Source: Gaiellasilicea sp963705515
GTDB lineage: Bacteria; Actinomycetota; Thermoleophilia; Gaiellales; Gaiellaceae
Assembly: GCA_963705515.1 (NCBI GenBank)
Contig: CAVPJV010000003.1
Coordinates: 43,415 to 107,414 of the forward strand
Direction of reading: 5' to 3'
DNA length: 64,000 bases
Part shown: positions 1-8,004 of the stretch, piece after piece
Layout of the letters: the number at the start of each line of letters is the position of its first letter
Position numbering within the stretch: the stretch's first letter is position 1
Position numbers and translations under genes: made by a program
The notes under the pieces: generated by a model
Seen by the model: only the letters and a program-made list of their open reading frames with translations
The model's database searches: none
What the model was told of the DNA's origin: nothing

Positions 1-338
1 TCCTTCAGCAGGTAGGCGCGACCCTCGGCGCCGTTCGCCATCAGCGCCGCGCCGTGATGCGGCTCGGCGAACTGGCTGAGCACGATGACGCCGATCTCCG
101 CATGCGTCTCCCGGAGCCGGTGTGCGACCCGGATGCCCTCACCGTCACCAGCAGGAGGCATCCGCAGGTCGGTGATGACGACGTCGGGCTGTTCGCGGTC
201 GACCGCCTCGAGCAGTGAGTCGCCGTCGCTGCAGACGGCCGCGACCTCGATCCCTTCCAGCCCGCTCAGCACCTGTCCGATCGCTTCGCGCATCAGGTAG
301 GAGTCGTCGGCGAGAGCGATTCGGAACTCTGCGTCCAT
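1..338 (-). CDS. Response regulator receiver domain, NarL/FixJ type (C-terminus outside window)
   Basis: The minus strand from ATG at 338 encodes a CheY-like receiver domain that runs off the left edge after about 112 residues. Visible are the acidic pair D11-D12 (ALADDSYLMREA), the phospho-acceptor D57 in VVITDLRMP, the conserved Ser in VIVLSQF and the Lys in AYLLK. The opening pattern and the NarX-type kinase encoded divergently at 449 suggest a LuxR-type DNA-binding domain beyond the edge. It is probably the partner of that kinase; the intergenic gap is 110 bp and may hold both promoters. Confidence 0.88.
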   Translation of the reverse strand, partial: MDAEFRIALADDSYLMREAIGQVLSGLEGIEVAAVCSDGDSLLEAVDREQPDVVITDLRMPPAGDGEGIRVAHRLRETHAEIGVIVLSQFAEPHHGAALMANGAEGRAYLLK

Positions 339-448
339 GCTCGGCGAAATCTACCCGCCTGCAGACGGCCGCCTCGTGTTTACCGGATCGACACAGCCGG
401 ACGCCGCCTCCGTTTGCGGATTTTCCCTGCAACAGCGAGACTCAAGCC

Positions 449-2272
449 GTGGTGACGAGTCCGGAGGCCGTCGCCCCTTCCGGTGCCGCCGAAGTCGAAG
501 GGGCGCCTGCGCGCTCCGTGCGCGCGCTGTTCCCCGCGAGCGCGCGTGGAGCGGCCACCGTTGCCATCCTGCCGGTCGCGCTCTCGGCGCTCTTGCTCGG
601 CGTCACGAGCGACCACCTCTCCCACCCGAGTGCGGCGGGGGCCTACTGGACGTATCTGGTCGTGGCCCCGGTGCTCGTCGGGCTCGTCTGGTGGCGGCGC
701 CGCCCGGCCAGCCGGCTCGGGCCGCTGCTCGTCGCGCTCGGCTACATGTCGTGGCCGATTTCATGGCAGGGATCGGACGTGCCGGCCGTCCACAGCCTCG
801 GCACCCTCGGGACGGCGCCCCTGATCGCCATGAGCCTGTACCTCTGCCTCGCCTTCTCGACCGGCCGGCTGCGGCACACCGCCGACCGCCGACTGCTCGC
901 CGCGCTGGTCTTCATCCTGGCCCTTTTCTTCGGCGCTTCGCTGCTCCTCTCGCCCGTGCTCGTCGGCGAGGGGCCGCTCTCCGCCTGCGCCGCCGCCTGT
1001 CCTGAGAATCCCTTCCTGATCTCGTCGGAACCGCAGCTGCTGGACACGGTGGCGACGTTCGTCACGTACGTCGGGCTCGCCGTGGTCGCCGGGATCGTCG
1101 CCGTCTGGATCCGGCGGTTCCGCACGGCCACGCGACCGCAGCGCCGGACGCTCGCCCAGGTCGCCGCGTCCTCGCTGCTGCTCGTGCCGTCGCTGTTCGT
1201 CTTCTACTTCGCGGTGCTCGTGATCGGGGTGGGCGAGAGCACGGCCGACGCGCTTTCCTGGCTGCTCGTCGGCATGTGGATCCTGTTCCCGCTCGGATTC
1301 GCGATCGCGCTCGTGCAGGCCGACCTCTTCGCCGGCCAAGCGTTCCGCCAGCTGCTGAGCGAGCTCGCGAACCGGCCCACGCCCGAAGGCTGGCATGCGA
1401 TCGTGGCGGAGGCTCTCGACGACCCGTCGCTGCGACTCGGCTACTGGGACCCGGACGCGGGGCACTTCCGCGACGCTGCGGGCGGCGAGCTCGTGCGCAC
1501 GCCCGAGCGCTTCGGCCGGCAGTGGCTGGAGGTCACGCGCGACGGCATACCCGTGGCAGCGCTCGACACAGACGACGCGCTCGCCGAGAATCCCGAGCTC
1601 GTCGACGCGGCCGCGTCGGCGACCCTGCTCGCGGTCGAGACCGGCCGGCTCGAGGGCCAGCTGCGCGCCTCCCAGGCCCGCGCCCTCGCCGCGGCGGATG
1701 CGGAACGGCGCCGGATCGGGCGCGACCTGCACGACACCGCCCAGCAGCGGCTCGTCGCGTTGCGTGTCCATCTCAGCCTCGCCGGCGAGCAGCTCCCGCC
1801 GGAGGAGCAGCCGATCGTCGAGCAGCTCGAGCGGGAGCTCGACGAGGCGCTCGACGAGCTCCAGAGCGTCGCGCGCGGCATCTACCCGCAGGTGCTCGCC
1901 CAGCACGGCCTCGCCGCCGCGTTGCGCTCGGCGGTGCAGACCGCAGCGATCCCGGTGAGCATCACGGACGATGGCCTGCGCCGCCATTCGAGCGCCGTCG
2001 AGCTCGCCGTCTACTACTGCTGCCTCGAAGCGCTCCAGAATGCCGCGAAACACGCCGGGCCCGGAGCGTCGGCGAGCATCTGGCTCTCGGACGCCGACGG
2101 CGAGCTTCGCTTCCGCGTCGAGGACGACGGGCTGGGCTTCGAGCCGGCACGGGTCGAACGCGGCACGGGCCTCACGAACCTGGCCGACCGGCTCTCGGCC
2201 GTCGGCGGCGGTATCCGGATCGACTCCACCGCCGGTCACGGCACCTGCGTCGCGGGCCAGATCCCCGTCTGA
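449..2272 (+). CDS. Membrane sensor histidine kinase, NarX/DesK-like (HisKA_3)
   Basis: About 607 residues. The N-terminal half holds several membrane helices (roughly residues 35-300) with no recognised sensor domain. Next comes a GAF-like linker, then the dimerisation/phospho-acceptor helix ERRRIGRDLHDTAQQRL with His near residue 428. The C-terminal HATPase_c domain has an N box (EALQNAAKHA), DDGLGF and GTGLTNLADR. The order matches the HisKA_3 family that pairs with NarL-type regulators. Start: GTG at 449 is immediately followed by GTG at 452; the reading frame is open further upstream but would run into the divergent regulator, so 449/452 is preferred. The signal sensed cannot be told. 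Confidence 0.9.
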   Translation: MVTSPEAVAPSGAAEVEGAPARSVRALFPASARGAATVAILPVALSALLLGVTSDHLSHPSAAGAYWTYLVVAPVLVGLVWWRRRPASRLGPLLVALGYMSWPISWQGSDVPAVHSLGTLGTAPLIAMSLYLCLAFSTGRLRHTADRRLLAALVFILALFFGASLLLSPVLVGEGPLSACAAACPENPFLISSEPQLLDTVATFVTYVGLAVVAGIVAVWIRRFRTATRPQRRTLAQVAASSLLLVPSLFVFYFAVLVIGVGESTADALSWLLVGMWILFPLGFAIALVQADLFAGQAFRQLLSELANRPTPEGWHAIVAEALDDPSLRLGYWDPDAGHFRDAAGGELVRTPERFGRQWLEVTRDGIPVAALDTDDALAENPELVDAAASATLLAVETGRLEGQLRASQARALAAADAERRRIGRDLHDTAQQRLVALRVHLSLAGEQLPPEEQPIVEQLERELDEALDELQSVARGIYPQVLAQHGLAAALRSAVQTAAIPVSITDDGLRRHSSAVELAVYYCCLEALQNAAKHAGPGASASIWLSDADGELRFRVEDDGLGFEPARVERGTGLTNLADRLSAVGGGIRIDSTAGHGTCVAGQIPV

Positions 2273-2280
2273 CCCGACGC

Positions 2281-3416
2281 TCAGACCGTCGTTGGAGTCT
2301 CGGGCTCGGGAGCGGGAACCGGCAGCGCTTCGTCTGCCCGCGCCGCCCTCGTCAGGGCTGCTACACCGAAGCCCAGCATGACTGCGAACGCGAGGATGAG
2401 CTGCCACCGACGCACCTGCGCCGTCGGGCCCCACCAGACGAGCAGCGCCAACAGGAGGGCCGCGGCGCCGTAAGCGATCTCCGGCCGCTCGAGCCACGGC
2501 GCCAGCCGCCGCCGGACCGCGACCGCCCTCGTCGAGGGCCCCACGAGCCACACGCCGAGGAGAAGTACGAGCCCGAGCCCGACGAGCGTCCGGCCGCCGT
2601 CACGCAGGAGTTCGGTGAGGATCTCCCAGGTCGCGCTTGCCGCGGGTCTCACGGACTCGGCCTGGACGAGGTTGTCGACGATGTAGTTGCCGGCGACGCT
2701 GCGCAGGACGAGGACGAGTGTTCCCGCGACGATCGCTCCGATCGCGAGCTCGCGTACGATCGACCGTCGTCGGCCCTCGGCAAGCCAGATCGCGAGCGCC
2801 GCGAGCAGCAGCGGCACGATCCAGAGGAATTGCCCCAGGATCTTCAGGAACTGGGTCACGTCCTGCGCCTTCGAGAGCTGATCGGCCTCCATGATCTCGA
2901 TCCGGCCCGCGTCGGCCGGTAGTTTCGGGCGACGCGGCCGAAGATCGCGACGCGGTCGCCGAGCTGGATCACGAGCGGCCTCAGGTTCAGGACGACGACG
3001 CCGTCCTCGGTGCTGACCGCAGTCAGGTCGTCGTCGAGCACGCGCAGCAGCTGCTCATGGGTCGTCGACAGGGATTGCACCCAGAGATCCTGGGCCCGGG
3101 GGCGCTCGAGCACCCGGATCGCGGCCCGGTCGGCGAGCTCCCTCGCGACGGCGGAGATCGGGCCGGCGAGCCCCTGCTGGTCAGGAGGAAGGCGCTCCTC
3201 GAGCGCGGCCGAGACGTCCACGTTCGCGTAGAGCGCCTCGACGAGCGACACAGCGATCTGTTCGCGGACGGTGTCGTTCGCAATCAGCTCCGCAGCCGAG
3301 TTGCTGAAGGTCTCGTTGTCGAGCGCCTGGTAGCGGATGAAGCCGGCGAGCAGTGCCAGCACGGCGAAGAGCGCAGCCAGGACGACCAGAATCCTGGCGA
3401 GGAGCATCCGACTCAT
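2281..3416 (-). pseudogene. Conserved membrane protein interrupted by a one-base frameshift
   Basis: Two adjacent minus-strand frames look like one protein. The first (ATG at 3416) has one N-terminal membrane helix and an extracytoplasmic region rich in PPDQ and ELADRAA patterns, and reads through GDRVAIFGRVAR. The second, downstream in the -1 frame, continues sensibly as LPADAGRIEIMEADQLSKAQ followed by four membrane helices and a short Pro/Glu tail. The shift lies near 2919-2926, where one missing base would restore the frame. Downstream the ATG at 2892 could start a separate 203-residue protein, but the good reading frame continues upstream of it. The gene overlaps the 3' end of the next upstream gene by ATGA (3413-3416). 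Function unknown. It is either a real mutation or a sequence error. Confidence 0.7.
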
Positions 3417-3658
3417 CGCGGGGCGCCGGATGCCGCCGGCGAGTCGGTCGGTGCGTCAGGGAGGCGACGCACTTCGATCAGCTCCAGGCCGAGGTCGGCG
3501 ACGCGGTCGAGCAGCCCGTGGAGCGCCGCCTGGTCGGTGATTGCTCCGTGCAGCACCGTCTCCACTGGGCGCACGTCGACGCTCAGGCCGTCGAAAGCGA
3601 AGGCTGTCTCTTCGCTCACTCGACCTTTGATCCGGATCTCGTAGCGTTCCGTCGTCAG
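3413..3658 (-). CDS. Small conserved protein of unknown function
   Basis: About 81 residues, opening TTERYEIRIKGRVSEE and containing VETVLHGAITDQAALHGLLDR. This is a pattern of small cytosolic proteins often found beside membrane proteins in Actinomycetota. No ATG or GTG fits the beginning; CTG at 3658 has AAGGGA at good spacing upstream and gives a natural start, so I chose it with reservation. The stop overlaps the start of the following membrane-protein gene (ATGA), so the two are probably translationally coupled. No catalytic motif is seen. Confidence 0.6.
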   Translation of the reverse strand: MTTERYEIRIKGRVSEETAFAFDGLSVDVRPVETVLHGAITDQAALHGLLDRVADLGLELIEVRRLPDAPTDSPAASGAPR

Positions 3659-3741
3659 CTCGTTCCCTTGCAGCGGTGGACTGAACACTTCCCGGCGGTG
3701 GAGTGAGAAGGCGTCACCCCGCCTGGGTGAACGGTGCGTGG

Positions 3742-4170
3742 TCAGGACGTCCCGGCCTCCTGCCGGCCGTACACGGCGAGCGCCCAGATGACGGCGACGT
3801 CGAGTGCGATCACGAGGATCGACCAGAGCGGGTAGTACGGGATGAAGAAGAAGTTGGCGACCGCGCTCAGCGACGCGAGCGTGATCCCGACGACGCGGGC
3901 CCACGTCGCTCCGGCCAGGACGCCAATCCCGGCGAGGACCAGCACCACGCCGAGGATGAGGTGGATCCACCCCCATGCGGTCACGTCGAGGTCGTAGATG
4001 TAGTTCGGCCCGACCACGAAGAACTCGTCCTCGAAGATCGCGGCAATGCCGGCGATCACCTGGAAGCAGCCGACGATCATCATCATCACCGCAGCGAAGA
4101 CGACGAAGCCGACGGTCAAGCCGCTCGTCCGCTCCACGTTCCCCTCGTAACGCGCCTCGCTGGTAGCCAT
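3742..4170 (-). CDS. Four-helix membrane protein (DUF7144-like)
   Basis: 142 residues with four predicted membrane helices, at about 20-42, 68-90, 92-112 and 115-135. Features include FQVIAGIAAIFEDEFFVV, TAWGWIHLILG and an FFFIPYYPLWS segment. These match a widespread actinobacterial family of small membrane proteins of unknown role. The ATG at 4170 is the only good start. It stands alone, with gaps of about 80 bp on each side. Confidence 0.75.
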   Translation of the reverse strand: MATSEARYEGNVERTSGLTVGFVVFAAVMMMIVGCFQVIAGIAAIFEDEFFVVGPNYIYDLDVTAWGWIHLILGVVLVLAGIGVLAGATWARVVGITLASLSAVANFFFIPYYPLWSILVIALDVAVIWALAVYGRQEAGTS

Positions 4171-4264
4171 ACGTTCCCCTTCTGCTCGTGGTCGACGGCC
4201 GCGACGCTACGCGGACAGCGGGTGACCTCTGCTCACCCGGCGGGGGTGAAGCCTGCGGGCCGCG

Positions 4265-4753
4265 TCAGTCGAACGTGCCGGCGCGGAAGCGGCCGCCGTA
4301 GAAGACGAGCGGCTGGACGGCCGGGTCCGATCCGGCCTCGAGGGGCCGGCCGAGCAGGATCGTGTGGTCGCCGCCTGCGAGCTCCCCCTCGAGCTCGCAG
4401 GCGAGCCAGGCGACCGCGCCTCCGAGCACAGGGACGCCGTCCACGAGCTCGTGCGGGACGCCCGCGAGCTTCTCCTCGCCGCTCGCCTTCGTCGCGAAGC
4501 GGCGGGCGATCTCCTCCTGGTCGGAGGCGAGGACGTTGATGCAGAAGCGACCCGAGTTGCGCACCGCCTGCAGCGTGTTCGAGCTGTGGTCGAGCGCCAC
4601 GAGCACGAGCGGCGGGTCGAGCGAGAGGGACGTGAGGGCGTTCGTCGTCGCTCCGCGGTGGCCCGAGTCGTCGCGGCTCGTGACGACCGCGACGCCGGTC
4701 GCCCAGCTCGCCATCAGGCGGCGCAGCTCCTGTGCGTCGAGCGTCGTGCTCAC
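4265..4753 (-). CDS. Flavin reductase family protein (FMN-binding split barrel)
   Basis: About 162 residues from GTG at 4753 (ATG at 4777 is a possible alternative). Family marks are MASWATGVAVVTSRD near the start, then TTNALTSLSLDPPLVLVAL, FCINVLASDQEEIARRF, and the histidine motif GGDHTILLGRP with a C-terminal FYGGRFRAG. These proteins use NAD(P)H to reduce FMN/FAD, usually to feed a two-component monooxygenase. No partner monooxygenase is next to it, so its client is unknown. It is divergent from the disulfide-type flavoprotein at 4793. Confidence 0.9.
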   Translation of the reverse strand: MSTTLDAQELRRLMASWATGVAVVTSRDDSGHRGATTNALTSLSLDPPLVLVALDHSSNTLQAVRNSGRFCINVLASDQEEIARRFATKASGEEKLAGVPHELVDGVPVLGGAVAWLACELEGELAGGDHTILLGRPLEAGSDPAVQPLVFYGGRFRAGTFD

Positions 4754-4792
4754 GCCAGGATCGTCGCATACGCCCATGTGTCAGACTCGGCT

Positions 4793-6151
4793 GTGGCCGA
4801 ACGGATCTTCGACGTCGTGGTGGTCGGCGCTGGACCGGCCGGCGAGGTCGCCGCCGGTCGGCTGGCTGAGGCCGGCATCGAGGTCGCAGTCGTCGAGCAG
4901 CGCCTCGTCGGCGGCGAGTGCTCCTTCTACGCGTGCATGCCGTCGAAGTCTCTGCTGCGCCCGGGCGAGCTGCTCGCCGAAGCGAGACGGGTGCCGGGGC
5001 TCCGGGTGGAGGGGCTGGATGCGGCGGCGGTGCTCGCGCGACGCAACGAGGTGATCAACGATCTCGACGACTCGTTGCAAGTGCCATGGCTCGAGGAGCG
5101 GGGCGTGACGCTCGTCCGCGGGCATGGGCGGCTCGATGGCGAGAAGCGGGTTCAGGTGGACGACGACGTGCTGGTGGCGCGGCAGGCGGTCGTGATTGCG
5201 ACCGGCAGCGGCCCTGCGATGCCGCCGATCCCCGGCCTGGCAGAGGCGCGCCCCTGGGGCAACCGGGAGGCGACGACGGCGAAAGAGGCGCCCGAGAGCC
5301 TCGTCATCCTCGGCGGCGGGGTCGTCGGCGTCGAGCTGGCGCAGGCGTGGTCCTCGCTCGGCACGAAGGTCGTCATGCTGGAGGGCGCGCCGCGCGTGAT
5401 CGTGCGGGAGGAGCCGTTCGCCTCGGCCGAGGTGGCTGCGGCGCTCGGCGAGGCAGGCGTCGAAATACGGACGGAGAGCCGCGCGGTCGCTGTGTCGCGC
5501 GAGGACGATGAGGTCGTCATCGAGCTCGCGGACGGACCGAGCGCGCGCGGGGCCGAGCTGCTCGTCGCGGTCGGGCGTCAGGAGAACACGTCGGAGATCG
5601 GGCTCGAGACGGTCGGCCTCGAGCCCGGCAAGCCGGTCGAGGTCGGCTCGAACCTCCGCTCGCCGCGGCACGACTGGCTCTACGCGATCGGCGACGCAAA
5701 CGGGCGTGCGCTGCTGACGCACATGGGCAAGTACCAGGGGCGCCTCGCCGCCGACGCGATCCTCGGCAAGAGCGTCGCGGTGCTCTCGGACGGCCCGCTC
5801 TCGCCGCGCGTGATCTTCACCGACCCGCAGGTCGCAGCCGTCGGCCACACGCTCGGCTCTGCAGAGGCGGCCGGAATGGTCGTCCGGGCCGTCGACGTGC
5901 CCACGAGCGGCACCGCGGGCGCCAGCTTCGTCGGCCGTGGCACGGCCGGGACATCGCGGCTCGTGCTCGACGACGTCAAGGGGGTGATCGCCGGTGCCAC
6001 CTTCGTCGGCTTCGAAGTCGCCGAAATGCTCCATGCGGCGACGATCGCCGTCATCGGCGAGGTCCCGCTCGACCGGCTCGGCCATGCGGTTCCGTGCTTC
6101 CCGACGCGGAATGAGGTCTGGTTGAACCTGCTCGAGGCGGCCGGGCTGTAA
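4793..6151 (+). CDS. NAD(P)/FAD-dependent oxidoreductase, class I pyridine nucleotide-disulfide family
   Basis: 452 residues from GTG at 4793. The N-terminal FAD motif is VVVGAGPAGEVAAGRL; a redox cysteine pair with the C-X4-C spacing is in GGECSFYACMPSK; the NAD(P) motif is LVILGGGVVGVELAQAW; and YAIGDANGRALLTHMGKYQG closes the FAD site. The C-terminal dimerisation domain is present, but the His of the usual HPT-x-x-E catalytic motif is replaced by Phe (FPTRNEVW). It therefore may not act as a normal dihydrolipoamide dehydrogenase or mercuric reductase. Substrate unknown. No pyruvate or 2-oxoacid dehydrogenase genes are nearby. Confidence 0.88.
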   Translation: MAERIFDVVVVGAGPAGEVAAGRLAEAGIEVAVVEQRLVGGECSFYACMPSKSLLRPGELLAEARRVPGLRVEGLDAAAVLARRNEVINDLDDSLQVPWLEERGVTLVRGHGRLDGEKRVQVDDDVLVARQAVVIATGSGPAMPPIPGLAEARPWGNREATTAKEAPESLVILGGGVVGVELAQAWSSLGTKVVMLEGAPRVIVREEPFASAEVAAALGEAGVEIRTESRAVAVSREDDEVVIELADGPSARGAELLVAVGRQENTSEIGLETVGLEPGKPVEVGSNLRSPRHDWLYAIGDANGRALLTHMGKYQGRLAADAILGKSVAVLSDGPLSPRVIFTDPQVAAVGHTLGSAEAAGMVVRAVDVPTSGTAGASFVGRGTAGTSRLVLDDVKGVIAGATFVGFEVAEMLHAATIAVIGEVPLDRLGHAVPCFPTRNEVWLNLLEAAGL

Positions 6152-6152
6152 G

Positions 6153-6187
6153 CGCCATGCCCCAGGGACAGTCCCTGGGACCGGTCC
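6153..6187. repeat. REP-like palindromic element, copy A
   Basis: A perfect inverted repeat CCCAGGGAC-A-GTCCCTGGG lies at 6161-6179, with weaker flanking arms that match copy D at 11 of 16 positions. It fills the gap between the flavoprotein stop and the methyltransferase start. There is no T-run, so it is unlikely to be an ordinary intrinsic terminator. The same core recurs at 10435, 13853 and 21491. Confidence 0.8.
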
Positions 6188-6209
6188 TGAGCAGACAAGA
6201 TGGGTTTCG

Positions 6210-7337
6210 ATGGCTCCGCTCGACGACCTGCTGAACGCCGTCTTTCAGGACGATGCGCTGCTCCGCGCGGTGCTCTCGAAGCCGCGTTCGGCCGGCCTGC
6301 CCCGGAAGGTGACCGTCGAGCCCGTCGACCTGCGGAACGAGAAGGCATTCCAGTTCACGTCTCGGCTCGCCGACCGCGTCATACACGACAACCTCGGCGC
6401 CGACGAGGCGCGCGAGCGCGTGGGGCTCCTGCTCGCGAACTATGGCCAGGGGCTGCTGCAAACGGCCGACGCCGACTGGCAGGTGCTCGGCGAGACCGTG
6501 CTGCGGCGGCCGCCGACCCGGACGGCCGCATCGGGCGCCCACGACCGGCGCAAGCAGTACCTGCTCGAGGAAGGCACACCCGTGCCCTTCCTCGTCGAGC
6601 TCGGCGTGATGACGCCGGACGGCAAGGTGCGGAGCAGCCGCTACGACAAGTTCCGCCAGGTCAACCGCTTCCTCGAGCTGGTCGACGACGTCGTCCCCTC
6701 ACTCCGGACCGATGGGACGCTCCGCGTGGTCGACTTCGGCTGCGGCAAGTCGTATCTCACCTTCGCGATTCACCATCTGCTGACCGAGCTGCGCGGCCGT
6801 GAGGTGGAGATCGTGGGGCTCGACCTCAAGGACGACGTGATCGACGCGTGCTCGGCGCTCGCAGCCCGCTCCGAGTCGGAGGGTCTCCGCTTCGAGCAGG
6901 GGGACATCGCCGGCTTCGACGCGCGTGAGAAGGTCGACCTCGTCGTCAGCCTCCACGCCTGCGACACCGCCACCGACGAGGCGCTTGCACAGGCTATTCG
7001 CTGGCAGGCGGACGTGATCCTGGCCGTTCCCTGCTGCCAGAAGGAGGCCTACAGGCAGATCCAGAGCTCGCTGCTCGGTCCGGTTCTCCGGCACGGCCTC
7101 GCGAAGGAGCGTCTTGCGGCGCTCGTCACGGACACGCTCCGCGCCCAGCTGCTCGAGCTCAAGGGGTACCGGACGCAGCTGGTCGAGTTCGTTCCGCTCG
7201 AGCACACCGCGAAGAACGTCCTCATCCGCGCCGTGAAGGGCGCGCCCGCGGATGCCGAGACACGCCGTGCCTACGAGGAGCTCCGCGATGCCCTCGGGCT
7301 CGACCCGGCGCTCGAGCGGCTGCTCTCTTCTGCCTGA
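6210..7337 (+). CDS. SAM-dependent methyltransferase (Methyltransf_32 type)
   Basis: 375 residues from ATG at 6210. The C-terminal half holds a class I methyltransferase core: motif I VVDFGCGKSYLTFAIHHL, an acidic end of strand 2 (VGLDLKDDVIDAC), and the signature AVPCCQKEAY followed by HGLAKERLAAL. The N-terminal half carries a KRKKQYLL-like motif (HDRRKQYLLEEG). Family members related to GSTCD are thought to modify RNA, but the substrate here is not known. The gene follows REP-like copy A and is probably transcribed alone. Confidence 0.85.
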   Translation: MAPLDDLLNAVFQDDALLRAVLSKPRSAGLPRKVTVEPVDLRNEKAFQFTSRLADRVIHDNLGADEARERVGLLLANYGQGLLQTADADWQVLGETVLRRPPTRTAASGAHDRRKQYLLEEGTPVPFLVELGVMTPDGKVRSSRYDKFRQVNRFLELVDDVVPSLRTDGTLRVVDFGCGKSYLTFAIHHLLTELRGREVEIVGLDLKDDVIDACSALAARSESEGLRFEQGDIAGFDAREKVDLVVSLHACDTATDEALAQAIRWQADVILAVPCCQKEAYRQIQSSLLGPVLRHGLAKERLAALVTDTLRAQLLELKGYRTQLVEFVPLEHTAKNVLIRAVKGAPADAETRRAYEELRDALGLDPALERLLSSA

Positions 7338-7346
7338 GCTGCGCAG

Positions 7347-7712
7347 TTAGCTCAGCTGCGCGGCGAGTGCGGCCTCGACGGTCTCGTGCACGGCGAGGTG
7401 TTGGTCGAGTCCGGAGATCGAGAGCGCCCGGTGGGTCTCGAGCCCGGGAGCGGCGAGCAGGAACCTCTGGCGGTCGTCGAGCTTCGTGCGCGCCTCGATC
7501 AGGACGCCGAGGGCCGTCGAGTCGACGAAGTCCACCTCGCCCAGGTCGACGACGAGCCGCTCCGGCTGCTCCGAGCAGAGCTCGAGGAGAGCCGAGCGGA
7601 CCTCGGATGCGTTGTAGAGGTCGAGCTCGCCGACGAGGTGGATCACCACGGCTCCGTTCTGACGATCGATGCCCCCAACGGGGTGCTCGTTCAGTCTCAA
7701 CTCGTCCGTCAT
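7347..7712 (-). CDS. STAS-domain anti-sigma factor antagonist
   Basis: About 121 residues from ATG at 7712 (an upstream ATG at 7727 is possible). A single STAS domain is present: GAVVIHLVGELDLYNASEVR, then DLGEVDFVDSTALGVLIEA, where the Ser of DST is the residue phosphorylated by partner-switching kinases such as SpoIIAB/RsbW. The role is to release a sigma factor or other target when unphosphorylated. No kinase or phosphatase of this system is adjacent. It is convergent with the methyltransferase; only 9 bp separate them. Confidence 0.9.
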   Translation of the reverse strand: MTDELRLNEHPVGGIDRQNGAVVIHLVGELDLYNASEVRSALLELCSEQPERLVVDLGEVDFVDSTALGVLIEARTKLDDRQRFLLAAPGLETHRALSISGLDQHLAVHETVEAALAAQLS

Positions 7713-8004
7713 GCCGTGGGCAAGCATAGTTACGCGGCGTCAGGGCGAGTGTGTGCCCGGTGCCGCCCGGATGGCCGCCGAGGGTATCGCCGTGGTTCTC
7801 GAGTCGCTCAGCGAGCCGGCGTGAGCATGATCCAGCCCCTCACACCGCGCGGCGGCATGTCAAGAACGGCGGGTTGACTTGGATAGAGCTTGAGCAGATA
7901 CTTGCCCGCGCACGGGATGGGTCACCATCTCGCCGAGACTGGGCTGGAGCACAGCCCCGGCCCGACGTTCCCCCCAGCCTGACGATGACGGAAAGGGGTT
8001 GCGA

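Noticed and set aside
6153..6187. Palindromic elements as ordinary intrinsic terminators
   Set aside because: No T-run follows any copy, and copies A and B lie just upstream of genes on the same strand.
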